NCBI RefSeq assembly: GCF_033978795.1
Contig: NC_084625.1
Location: 21,723,226-21,787,225 of the forward strand
Direction: 5' to 3'
Length of the DNA: 64,000 bases
Source: Nerophis ophidion
Taxonomy: Eukaryota; Chordata; Actinopteri; Syngnathiformes; Syngnathidae
The stretch's first letter is position 1, and the number at the start of each line of letters is the position of its first letter. Positions 11,703-23,400 of the stretch are shown here, piece by piece. The notes below the pieces were generated by a model. That model was given only the letters and a program-made list of their open reading frames with translations. It was not told where the DNA came from and searched no databases. A program made the translations under genes and the position numbers.

Positions 11703-12814
11703 TTAAAGGCCTACTGAAATAAGATTTTCTTATTCAAACGGGGATAGCAGGTCCATTCCATGTGTCATACTTGATCATTTCGCGATACTGCCATATTTTT
11801 GCTGAAATAATTTAGTAGAGAACATCGACGATAAAGTTCTCTACTTTTGGTCGCTAATATAAAAGCCTTGCCTTTACCGGAAGTAGCAGACGATGTGCGC
11901 GTGACGTCACGGGTTGTAGGGGTCCTCACATCCTCACATTGTTTATAATCATAGCCAGCAGCAGCTAGAGCTGTTCGGACCGAGAAAGCGACAATTTCCC
12001 CATTAATTTGAGCGAGGATGAAAGATTCGTGGATGAGGAATTTAGAGTGAAGGACTAGAAAGAAAAAAAAGTTTAAAAAAAAAGGCAATTGCAATGGGAG
12101 CGATTCAGATGTTATTCGACACATTTACGGGGATAATTCTGGAAAATCCCTTATCTGCCTATTGTGTTGCTAGTGTTTTAGTGAGATTAAATAGTACCTG
12201 AAAGTCGGAGGGGTGTGGCCTCGGGTGTGTTGACGCCAGAGTCTTGGACGGAAGTCACGGCAGCTGCAGCGGGACGGAAGTTTCGCTGATGTCTCCGGTA
12301 AGAGGCGACTTATTACCACAATTTTCTCGCCGAAAACTGCCGGTTGACATGTAGTCGGGATCCATGTTCGCTTGACCGCTCTCATCCATAGTAAAGCTTA
12401 ATCTTCGGGAATTTTAAACAACACCGGCTGTGTTTGTGTGGCTAAAGGCTAAAAGCTTCCCACCTCCATCTTTCTACTTTGACTTCTCCATTATTAATTG
12501 AACAAATTGCAAAAGATTCAGTAACACAGATGTCCAGAATACTGTGTAATTATGCTATTAAAGCAGACTACTTATAGTTTGGATCGGGCTGGAAAATAAT
12601 GTCCGCTACAACCGGTGACGTCAAACGCACGCGTCATCATACGCGCCATCATACCGCGACGTTTTCAACACGACACTTTACGGGAAATTTAAAATTGCAA
12701 TTTAGTAAACTAAAAAGGCCGTATTGGCATGTGTTGCAATGTTAATATTTCACCAATGATATATAAACTATCAGACTGCGTGGTCGGTAGTAGTGGGTTT
12801 CAGTAGGCCTTTAA
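11703..12814 (+). mobile_element. TTAA-flanked piggyBac-like non-autonomous element, copy 1
   Basis: TTAA flanks at 11703-11706 and 12811-12814 enclose 1104 bp whose ends AGGCCTACTGAAA and TTTCAGTAGGCCT are perfect inverted repeats. TTAA target duplication is characteristic of piggyBac-type transposition. No transposase is encoded. Further copies are at 16060-17188, 43515-44610, 53912-55340 and from 63403 to the window end. Confidence 0.85.
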
Positions 12815-13073
12815 ACCAGTGGTTCTTAACCTGGGTTCGATTTAACCGTAGGGGTTCGGTGAGTCGGCCTCCGGGGTTTGGCGGAGGTCAAAACACACCC
12901 GACTCATCGTGTAAATACAAACTTCTCCCTATCGGCATATTACGGATACGGCAACAGCTGACTGATCTGCAGGTGTGTAATTTGTTGTGAGTTTATGCAC
13001 TGTGTTGGTTTTGTTGTTTGAACAAGGTGATGTTCATGCACGGTTCGTTTTGTGCACCAGTAAAAAAAAACAT

Positions 13074-13959
13074 GGTAACACTTTAGTATGGGGAACATAT
13101 TCACCATTAATTAGTTGCTTATTAACATGCCAATTAGTAACATATTGGCTCTTAAGTAGCCATTATTAAGTACTTATTGATGCCTTATTCGGCATGGCCT
13201 TATCATAACTCTAACCCTCCTCCTAAGCCTAACCCAGTGGTTCTTAACCTGGGTTCGACCGAACCGAACCCTAGGGGTTCGGTGAGTCAGCCTCAGGGGT
13301 TCGGCGAAGCCTCCGCCACAGAGGTAAGGACACTTCCGACTTATCGTGTAAATAAAAACCTTTCCCTATCGGCGTATTATGGATACCCCCAAACAATGTT
13401 GCCTCTAATTTTCCATCTGATTGGCAGGTTGTTTGATTGATCAATCGAAACTTTTACTAGCAGATTGCAAAGGAAAAAATACATTATATGAAACAGTACA
13501 GTTTACACAGTACACTACATATTCCGTACAATTGACCACTAAATGGTAACACCCCAATAAGTTTTTCAACTTGTTCAAGTCGGGGTCCACGTAAATCAAT
13601 TCATGGTAATGTGTGTAAGGTGTGTAATTTGTTGCGAATTCATGCATTGTGTTGGTTTTGTTCTTTGAACAAGGTGATGTTAATGCATTGTTCATTTTGT
13701 GCACCAATAAAAAAAAACATATGAATTTTTCTTGAATTTGAAAAAAATAAACATTTGATTTTTCACTAAAAAAGGGTTTGGGGAATGCGCATATGAAACT
13801 GGTGGGGTTCGGTACCTCCAACAAGGTTAAGAACCACTGCCCTAACCAAACAACTCTAAGTTAAGTATTTATTACTTAGAATATGTTCCCCTAGTGTCCA
13901 AATAACTCTAAATTAAGTCTTCGTTAGTTAGAATATGTTCCCCATACTAAAGTGTTACC
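13074..13959. mobile_element. Inverted-repeat element (GGTAACACTTTAGTATGGGG)
   Basis: Left end GGTAACACTTTAGTATGGGG and right end CCCCATACTAAAGTGTTACC are perfect 20-bp inverted repeats. The body holds related inner repeats (TTAGAATATGTTCCCC, seen twice). It is inserted in the hAT-like element 12817-14060 and carries a further hAT-like insertion. Confidence 0.8.
13235..13839. mobile_element. hAT-like element (CAGTGGTTCTTAACCT), inner copy
   Basis: Same termini as the outer copy. Flanks GCCTAACC (13227-13234) and CCCTAACC (13840-13847) match at seven of eight positions. Its interior contains a reversed piece of the (AATC)n-tailed retroposon (about 13440-13610). Confidence 0.8.
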
Positions 13960-14139
13960 AAAAATGTATTTCTTTGTCTTGAATTTGAAAAGAAGGGTTC
14001 GGTGAATGCGCATATGAAATTGGTGGGGTTCGGTACCTCCAACAAGGTTAAGAACCACTGTTTTAAACGTTATTTAGTGGTTCTTTATTTTGAAAGCGGA
14101 AGTACGCGTAGGTACAGAAAATCAGCTTGACCAACTTCC

Positions 14140-14401
14140 GGTCCACTTGTCCCCAGCAGCCCTGGCCGTTGAACGCGTAACACTCTACGAGGGAGCGCGC
14201 GGGCGGGCGGGCCGTGAGGGGTGCAGTCCAAACCTGCAGTTCGATCAGGACCAGAACCGAAGGAACCGGATGGAGCCCAAAAGGGCAAGAACTTGCCTGC
14301 CGTAGCGCGCTAAGGGTCTGCAATAAGGAGCAGACGAGAGGTGCGCGCGCACACAAACACACACACACACCACCGCGCGTGTCTGCAAGAAGTGTGCTTC
14401 A
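14140..14401 (+). promoter_or_regulatory. acvr2b: Probable acvr2b promoter and 5' UTR (GC-rich, GC boxes)
   Basis: The only strongly GC- and CpG-rich block in the left 27 kb. It includes overlapping GC boxes GGGCGGGCGGG at 14201-14211 and CpG runs, and ends at the ATG of the predicted signal-peptide exon at 14402. No TATA box is evident, in line with a CpG-type promoter. The transcription start cannot be placed from sequence alone. Confidence 0.55.
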
Positions 14402-14471
14402 ATGTTGGCGAGGAAGATGAGGCGGCACAACCGAGCTTTGATGATGCTGATGATCGGAACTTTAAACGCAG
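14402..14471 (+). CDS. acvr2b: acvr2b exon 1 (signal peptide)
   Basis: ATG at 14402 opens 23 codons reading MLARKMRRHNRALMMLMIGT then LNA, plus one nucleotide, before a GT donor (GTTGGT, weak). A basic n-region followed by a hydrophobic ALMMLMIG core and small residues is what a signal peptide looks like. The exon ends in phase 1, matching exon 2, which begins in phase 1 at 27235, and the first-exon length is like that of other type II receptors. An in-frame stop at 14303-14305 lies upstream. The link to exon 2 across 12.8 kb is an inference from phase, position and composition. Confidence 0.6.
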
Positions 14472-17400
14472 GTTGGTCTCACACGGCTTCTGTTTATTCT
14501 CCTCGTAGGTCCGCGTGTGTTCGTGGATAGGAATGTTGAACAAAGGTGGAGGGGATCTTTTGATGTGTGCGCGTGTCGTATTTGGACCTCCATCGGAACC
14601 AATCCATCCATTTTCTACCGCTTATTCCCTTTTTGGGGTCGCTGGCGCCTAACTCTGCTACAATCGGGCGGAAGGCAGTGTACACCCTAGACAAGTCGCC
14701 ACCTCATTGCAAGGCATCGGAACCAATCCTCTCCAGCCATTGTCTGCACATGCACGCACGAGCACCGATAATCTATACATGCAAAGAGGCACACGTGCAC
14801 CGGAAGTGATCAGGAGTGGATGTGATCGGTATCGCTAGCTTTAGTTATGTGCTAAAACAACAAGTTCGTGTGAATGTGACAGATGGGGTTGGCGCACAAT
14901 GTGGAGTGTGGGGAAAGGAGGAGTGTGTGTGTGTGTGTGGGGTGGGGGTGTTCCTTCAAGTCATCACATGTCTTTGCATTCCACGTTGACCTTTGACCTC
15001 CCTCAGACTGCACTCAAACCCGAGTCTTGCCTGTCTGTGACCTATGACCTCGCGGTGTGAAGCTGTTTTTGCATGAGAAAGCGGGACATTTGCATTCACG
15101 TTCACACGGCGCAGACGTGTGATGTCATTGTGTGGCGAGGTGACAGCTGCCGCTGTGGCAAACCCCCTTCCGCTCAGCTGTGTCGTCAATGAGGGGGTCA
15201 AAGGTCATGGGAAAGTTGGCTGGCGCTCAGTCCGGCATGAAACGTTGTTAGCTGGCATTCATTCCAAAAGTAAACGTTACTTAGACTTAGACCAGTGGTT
15301 CTTAACCTGGGTTCCATCGAACCCTATGGGTTCGGAGAGTCAGCCTCAGGGGTTCGGCGGAGCCTCCGCCACGGAGGCCAAGACACACCCGACTCATCGT
15401 GTAAATAAAAACTTCTCCCTATCGGCGTATTATAAATACCCCCAAAACAATGTTCCCTCTAATGTTCCATCTGATTTGTTGTGAGTTCATGCACTGTGTT
15501 GGTTTTGTTCTTTGAACAAGGTGATGTTCATGCACGGTTCATTTTTTGCAACAGTAAAAAAACATATTATATTGACTTTGAATTTTACATTTTTTTTTTT
15601 ATTTTTTACTAAAGAAGGATTCGGTGAATGCGCATATGAAACTGGTGGGGTTCGGTACCTCCAACAAGGTTAAGAACCACTGACTTAGACAAACTTTATT
15701 GATCTACAAGGGAAATTGTTCCACACAATGATGGAAAGTGTAAGGATGGAAAGGACAATGCAGGTATAAATAGACTAAATATAGCGATATAAAATATAAC
15801 ATATGTACTTAATATTTACATAATATATCCATCCATTTCCTACCGCTTGTCCCGTTAGGGGTGGCGGGTGTTGCTGGAGCCTATCTCAGCTGCATTCGGG
15901 CGGAAGGCGGGGTACACCCTGGACAAGTCTCCACCTCATCACAGGGCCAACAGAGATAAACAGACAACATTCACACTCACATTCACACACTAGGGCCAAT
16001 TTAGTGTTGCCAATCAACCTATCCGTACAGTATATTATATATACTGATATATTACTTACTTAAAGGTCTACTGAAATTAGATATTCTTATTTAAACAGGG
16101 ATAGCAGGTCCATTCTATGTGTCATAGTTGATCATTTCGCAATATTGCCATATTTTTGCTGAAAGGATTTAGTAGAGAACATCGACGATAAAGTTCGCAA
16201 CTTTTGGTCGCTAATGAAGAAGCCTTGGCTTTTTCCGGAAGTATGTGCGCGTGACGTCACCGGTGTGAGGCCTCCTCACATCCTCACATTGTTTATAATG
16301 GAAGCCACCAGCAGTAAGAGCAATTCGGACCGAGAAAACAACACTTTCCCTATTAATTTGAGCGAGGATGAAAGATTTGTGGATGAGGATATTGATGGTG
16401 AAGGACTAGAAAAAAAAATAAAAATAAATAAATAAATAAAAATCTGCGGCAGTGTGAGCGTTTCAGATGTAATTAGACACATTTACTAGGATAATTCTGG
16501 AAGATCCCTTATCTCCTTATTGTTTTAATAGTGTTTTAATGAGATTGTAAAGACATACCTCAAAGTCGGATGGCTGCGGTGAACACGCCAGCGTCTCAGA
16601 GAGAAGCCGAGGAGCCAAGCTCACAGCTGCCTTTTTTGACAGCTACTCCGGGAGGACGCAAAATCCACTGATGTCTCCGGTAAGAGCCGACTTAATATCG
16701 CAATTTTACCATCCAAAAACATGCTGGTTGACGTAGAGAAAGATGTTCGCTTGACCGCTCTGTGTTAAAGCTTCTCCACAAACAAAGAACACCGGCTGTG
16801 TTTCGGTGCAAAAGACAGCTGCAAGACACCGCTTTCCACCAACAGCATTCTTCTTTATAGTCTCCATTATTAATTGAACAAATTGCAAAAGATTCAGCAA
16901 CATAGATTTCCAAATTACTGTGTAATTATGAGATGAAAAGAGACAACTTTTAGCCGTAAGTTGTGCTGAGCTAATATGTCCTCCTCCAACCAATAACGTC
17001 ACAAACACACGTCATCATACACATTGTCATTCTGCGACGTCTTCAACAAGAAACTCCGCGGAAAATTTTAAATTGCAATCTAGTAAACTAAACTGGCCGT
17101 ATTGGCATGTGTTGCAATGTTAAGATTTCATCATTGATATATAAACTATCAGACTGTGTGGTTGGTAGTCGTGGGTTTCAGTAGGCCTATCCACAAGGGA
17201 ACTTGTTCCACACAATGATGGAAAGTGTAAGGATGGAAAGGACAATGCAGGTATAAATAGACTAAATATAGCGATATAAAATATAACATATATACCTAAT
17301 ATTTACATACTATATCCATCCATTTTCTACCGCTTGTTCGTTCGGGGTGGCGGGGGGTGCTAGAGCCTATCTCAGCTGCATTCGGGCGGAAGGCGGTATA

Positions 17401-20400
17401 CACCCTGGATAAGTCTCCACCTAATCACAGGGCCAACACAGATAGACAGACAATATTCACACTTACAGTCACACACTAGGGCCAATTTAGTGTTGCCAAT
17501 TTAGTGTTGCCAATCAACCTAGACATACAGTATATTATGTCTGTTAGGGGTCTGGGAAAAAAATGATTCGAATACGAATTGAATCGAATACGTTGTGCGA
17601 TTCAGAATCGATTCTCATTTAAAAAAAAAACATTTTTTTATTTTAAAAAAAAAACATTTTAAAATTTTTTTTATCAATCCAACAAACCACTACACAGCAA
17701 TACCATAACAATGCAATCCAATTCCAAAACCAAACCTGACCCAGCAACACTCAGAACTGCAATAAACAGAGCAATTGAGAGACACAAACACGACAGAACA
17801 AACCAAAAGTAGTGAAACAAAAATGAATATTATAAACAGTATCAATATTAGTTATGATTACAGTATAGCAGTGATTAAAAATCCCTCATTTACATTATCA
17901 TTAGACATTCATAAAAAATTAAAAAAAAAGAACAATAGTGTCACAGTGGCTTACACTTGCATCACATCTCATAAGCTTGACAACACACTGTGTCCAATGT
18001 TTTCACAAAGATAAAATAAGTCATATTTTTGGTTCGTTTAATAGTTAAAACAAATTTACATTATTGCAATCAGTTGATAAAACATTATAAATAAATAAAT
18101 GGGTTGTACTTGTATAGCGCTTTTCTACCTTCAAGGTACTCAAAGCGCTTTGACATTACTTCCACATTTACCCATTCACACACACATTCACACACTGATG
18201 GAGGGAGCTGCCATGCAAGGCGCCAACCAGCACCCATCAGGATTGATTGATTGAGCAAGGGTGAAGTGTCTTGCTCAGGACACAACGGACGTGACGAGGT
18301 TGGTACTAGGTGGGATTTGAACCAGGGACCCTCGGGTTGCGCACGGCCACTCTTCCACTGCGCCACGCCGTCCCAAAACATTGCCCTTTATAATTATAAA
18401 AGCTTTTTTTTTTTTAAATCTACTACTCTGCTTACATGTCAGCAGACTGGGGTAGATCCTGCTGAAATCCTATGTATTGAATGAATACAGAATCGTTTTA
18501 AATCGGAAAAATATCGTTTTTGAATCGAGAATCGCGTTGAATCGAAAAAATGTTATGTATTATCGAATCGCGACCCCAAGAATCGATATTGAATCGAATC
18601 GTGGGACACCCAAAGATTCACAGCCCTATTATATATACTGATATATTACTAACTTGTACTTATACTTGCCGCTCATTATGATCTAGTTTTCATTTCATCT
18701 AGCGAGCGTTCATTTTAACATTAAAACTTAGTAGCAAGTATTCATTCCAAATAGCCTGCGTTCATGTTCATGAGCCAGCATTAATTATAATGTTGTTGAA
18801 TGTTGTTTGAAGTGGGTAGGTTTAGTGGTAGCAGGGGTGTATAATGTAGCGTTCTGGTTAGTGCTGCAAGAGTTTCTGGGTATTTGTTATGTTGTGTTAC
18901 AGTGCTGATATTCTTCCGAAATGTGTTTGTCATTCTTGTTTGGTGTGGGTTCACAGTGTGGCTCATTTTTTGTAACAATGTTAAAGTTGTTTATACGGCC
19001 ACCCTCAGTGTGACCTGTATGGCTGTTGACAAATTATGCATTGCATTCACTAGTGTGTGTGCAAAAGCTGTATATATTATGTGACTTTGTCGACACGATA
19101 TTTGTATGGGGTTAAGCGGACGTGACGGCATGTTGTAGAGGACACTAAAGGCAGTGCCTAAAGGCACGCCCCAATATTGTTGTCTGGGTGCAAATCTGGA
19201 GAAATTCGAGAGAATGGTTGCCCCGGAAGATTTTCATGAGGGGCACTGAAATTCGGAAGTCTGCCGGGAAAATCAGGAGGGCTGGCAAGTATGGTCGCGG
19301 GGGGTGCTGGAGACTATCTCAGCTGCATTCGGGCGGAAGGCGGCGTACACTCTGGACAAGTCGCCACCTCATGGCAGGGCCAACACCGATAGACAGACAA
19401 CATTCACACACTAGGGCCAATTTAGTGTTGCCAATCAACCTATCCCCAGGTGCATGTCTTTGGAGGTGGGAGGAAGCCGGAGTACCCGGAGGGAACCCAC
19501 GCAGTCACAGGGAGGATATGCAATCTCCACACAGAAAGATCCAGAGCCCGGGATTGAACTCAGGACTACTCAGGACCTTTGTATTGTGAGGCAAATGCAC
19601 TAACCCTTGTGCCACTGTGTTGCCCTCATATTACTAGCTAGCGTTAATTCCAATGTTGAAGTTTCAACATTAAAAGTTCTTAGCTAGCATGAAATTCCAA
19701 CATCAAAAGTAGTTTGCTAGTGTTAATTTCAATTACCGATAAAAGATGATAACGGGCGTGAAATTTTAACATTAAAACTTATTAGCTAGCATTCATTTCA
19801 ACTAGTTAGCGTTCATACTAATTATTCATTATTATTTCCAATGTTGAAAGTTGTTGACTCGCGTGAGATTCCAACATTAAAAGTTATTAGAGAGCATTTT
19901 TTACAGCTAGTTAGCGTTAAGTCCAATGTTAAATGTTGTTAGCTATCATTAATTCAAACAATAATAGTTGTTAGCTATCATTATTTTTAATTAGCTAGCG
20001 TTAATGCCAACATTCAAAGTTGTTAGCTGGTGTTCATTCCAAATAGCTAGCATTCATTCTAACGAGCTGGCTTTAATTCCAACATTAAAACCATTAAAAA
20101 TACATCCCCATTGGTAGATGACTTGTTGTTGACTTGTCATTGACTTATTGTTGTTAACTTATTGTTAACTTATCGTTGACTTGTCATCGACTTTTGATGA
20201 CTTGTTGTTATTGACTGGTCATTGACTTATTGATAATTTGTTGTTGACATTTCATTGACTTATTAATGACTTGTCATTGACATGTTGTTGACTTCCATTC
20301 ATCCATCCATTTTCTACCTCTTGTCCCTCTCGGGGTCACTATTGACTTATTGGTGGCTTGTTGTTGACTTACAGTTGAGTTTTCATTGACTTTTTGATGA

Positions 20401-23400
20401 CTTGTTCTTATTTACTTATTTTTGACTTTTCACTGACTTATTGTTGACCTATTATTGTTGAATTGTCATTGATGTATTGATGACTTGTTGACTTTTCATT
20501 GACTTGTTATTGAGTTATTGCTGACTTTTCAATTACTTACTGTCGACTTATTATTCTTGACTTGTCATTGACTTATTGATGACTTGTTGACTTGTTGACT
20601 TGTCATTGACTTGTTGACTTGTCATTGACTTAATGATGACTTGTTTTGTAATTACAGTTAACTTGTCAATGACTTATTGATGACTTTTCATCGATCTTTG
20701 ATTTGTTGTTGTTGACTTACTGTTGATTTGTTATGGACTTATTGATGACTTTGTGTTATTGACTTTTCATCAATTTAAATTTTTTGACTTGTCATTGACT
20801 TATTGTTGACTTGTCATTGACTTATTTATGATTTATTGTATACCTATCATTGTTGACTTGTCATTGACTTATTGATGACTTTTCATTGACTTACTGTTGA
20901 CTTATTGTCGGCTTTTCATTGACTTATTGTTGATTTGTTATTGACTTATTGTTGACTTTTCATTGACTTATTGTTGACTTGTCATTGATTTATTAATGAC
21001 TTGTTGATTTTTAATTAACCTATTGTTGACTTGTTGACTTTTCAATGACTTATTATTGTTGACTTGTCATTGACTTATTGATGACTTGTTGATGGCTTGT
21101 TGACTTACTGTTGATTTGTCATTGACTTATTGGTGACTTGTCAATGACTTAATGATGACTTATTATTGAGTTATTGTTGACCTATTATTGTTGAATTGTC
21201 ATTGATGTATTGATGACTTTTCATTGACTTATTGTTGACTTAATATTGTTGACCTGTCATTGACTTACTGATGACTTGTTTTTGAATTATAGTTAACTTG
21301 TCAATGACTTATTGATGACTTGTCACTGTCTTTTGATTTGTTGTTGTTGACTTACTGTTGATTTGTTATTGACTTATTGATGACTTCATGTTATATACTT
21401 TTCATTGACTTATTACTGTTGACTTGTCATTGACGTATTATTGTTGACTTGTCATTGACAAATTTATGTTGACTTTTCAATGACTTATTGTTGATTTTTT
21501 TATTGACGTATTGATGACTTGTTCATCAACAAGTCAATGACATGTCAAATGATGTCTTGTTATTGTTTCATTGACTTATTGTTGACTAGTCATTGACTTA
21601 TTGATGATTTGCTGTTGACTTGTCGTTGACTCCGTGTTGACTTGTTATTGACTTACTGTTAACTTTTCATTGACATATTGTTGACCTAACTTGTTGACTT
21701 GTCTTTGACTTATTGTTGTTGTTGACTCAGTGTTGACCTGTCATTGACTTATTGATGACTTCTTGTTGACTTACTTTTGACTTTTCCATGACATATTGTT
21801 GACTTACTATTGTTGACTTGTCATTGATTTATAAATGACTTCTTGTTGTTGACTTTCGATTGACTTATTGTTGAATTTCAATTACCTATTGTTGACTTAA
21901 CTATTGTTGACTTGTCATAGACGTCCTTGACTTATTGATGACTTGTTGTTTTTTAACTATTGTTGACTTGTTATTGACTTTTGATTTGTTGCTGTTGACT
22001 TTTCATTGACTTGATGATTTATTATCAACCCATCATTGACTTATTGTAGACTTGTTATTGACTTAACTTTTCATTGATTTATTGTTGACTTCTCATTGAC
22101 TTATTGTTGACTTGTTATTTACTTATTATTGTCGACTTTCCATTGACTTATTGTTGATTTGTTATTGACTTATTAACTTTTTATCGACTTATTGTTAACT
22201 TTTCCTTGACTTATTGTCGACTTTTCATTGACTTTTTGTTGACTTTTCATTGAATTATTGTTGACTTTTCATTGATTTGTTATTGACTTATTGTTGTACC
22301 AAATCCATGTGTTGCCTGCTGCAAAGTATGCAAAAAGGAAATCCAACATGGTTCGATGTATTTTTTGCTCCATTATTTTGGCTGTCTACTTAACTTGTCT
22401 CACTACCTCAGTTAAAGCAAACAAGTTACATTTTGTCATTTTGGTTCATTGCATTAAAATGGTTACATTATTAGACTTGTTTGTACTGTAAAGGTCATGT
22501 AATATATCATTTGTAAACTTTTTCACAACTTAGAGCTGAGTTTATATGAATGGTTTTGCAGTTTTTACACAGCATGGTTTTATGCATTTCTTGCCCTATT
22601 ATATTTGTTGTCTACTTAACTTGTCTAGCTACCTCAGTGAAAGCAAAACAAGTTAACTTTTGTCTTTTTGTTCTGTTGTTATCATAGCCACAGTTAAAAG
22701 GCTATATATGCTTAATGAAAGGTGACTGAGGTGTTGTGAAACAAACACGATATTTTCCTTTAATTTATTATCCTTATATTTATGTGGAACACTTTTGTTA
22801 ATAAATGAGTGAAATTGACATTTTGAGGGTGTGTGTATTCATATCACATTATGCAGTTTACAAGCACAAATACAATTTAAATCAATCCGTATTGTTCGAT
22901 GTCATTGAATGCTGTAAGAAAAAGAACAAGAAATTTGAAAAACAACACAAATGGAGACTCGTTTGCAATCACCAATGACAATGAATATTTTACAGAAACA
23001 CTACTTAATTTTATATGCCCCATTAAGTTAATGATAACTGCTGGTTCAATGTTAGGCTTAGACTTTAGCAGATTTTCTGTATTTTTCCTACGGACACCAT
23101 TTGGTGACCTCAAACAACAAGGCTATGGATTGATTCACACTGGTTTTCGCCTTTCGAAGGGTACTGCAAAAATTGATCTTGAAATTCCTTAAAAAGTGCT
23201 TGAATTTGGTCATGGAAATGTGAACGAACCCTGTATTGTGGACTCATTATTGTTGACTTGTCTTTGACATATTGATGACTTGTTCTTGAACTGTTGTTGA
23301 CTCGTCATTTACTTATTGTTGACTTGTTATTGACTTTTTATATGTTATGTTGACATTTCATTGACTTGTCATTGACTAATTGATGATTTTCTGTCGACAT

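Larger units (their letters stand above)
12817..14060. mobile_element. hAT-like element (CAGTGGTTCTTAACCT), outer copy of a nest
   Basis: Ends CAGTGGTTCTTAACCT and AGGTTAAGAACCACTG are inverted repeats; flanks CTTTAAAC (12809-12816) and TTTTAAAC (14061-14068) differ at one of eight positions. It inserted next to the right TTAA of the preceding piggyBac-like copy. Inside it sits another element (13074-13959), which in turn contains a second copy of this same family (13235-13839). The right end is only about 100 bp upstream of the GC-rich acvr2b promoter. Confidence 0.8.

Noticed and set aside
22899..23192. 97-codon open frame as a small gene
   Set aside because: No recognisable family, no splice context, and it lies in an island flanked by minisatellite that ends in a dispersed-repeat sequence.
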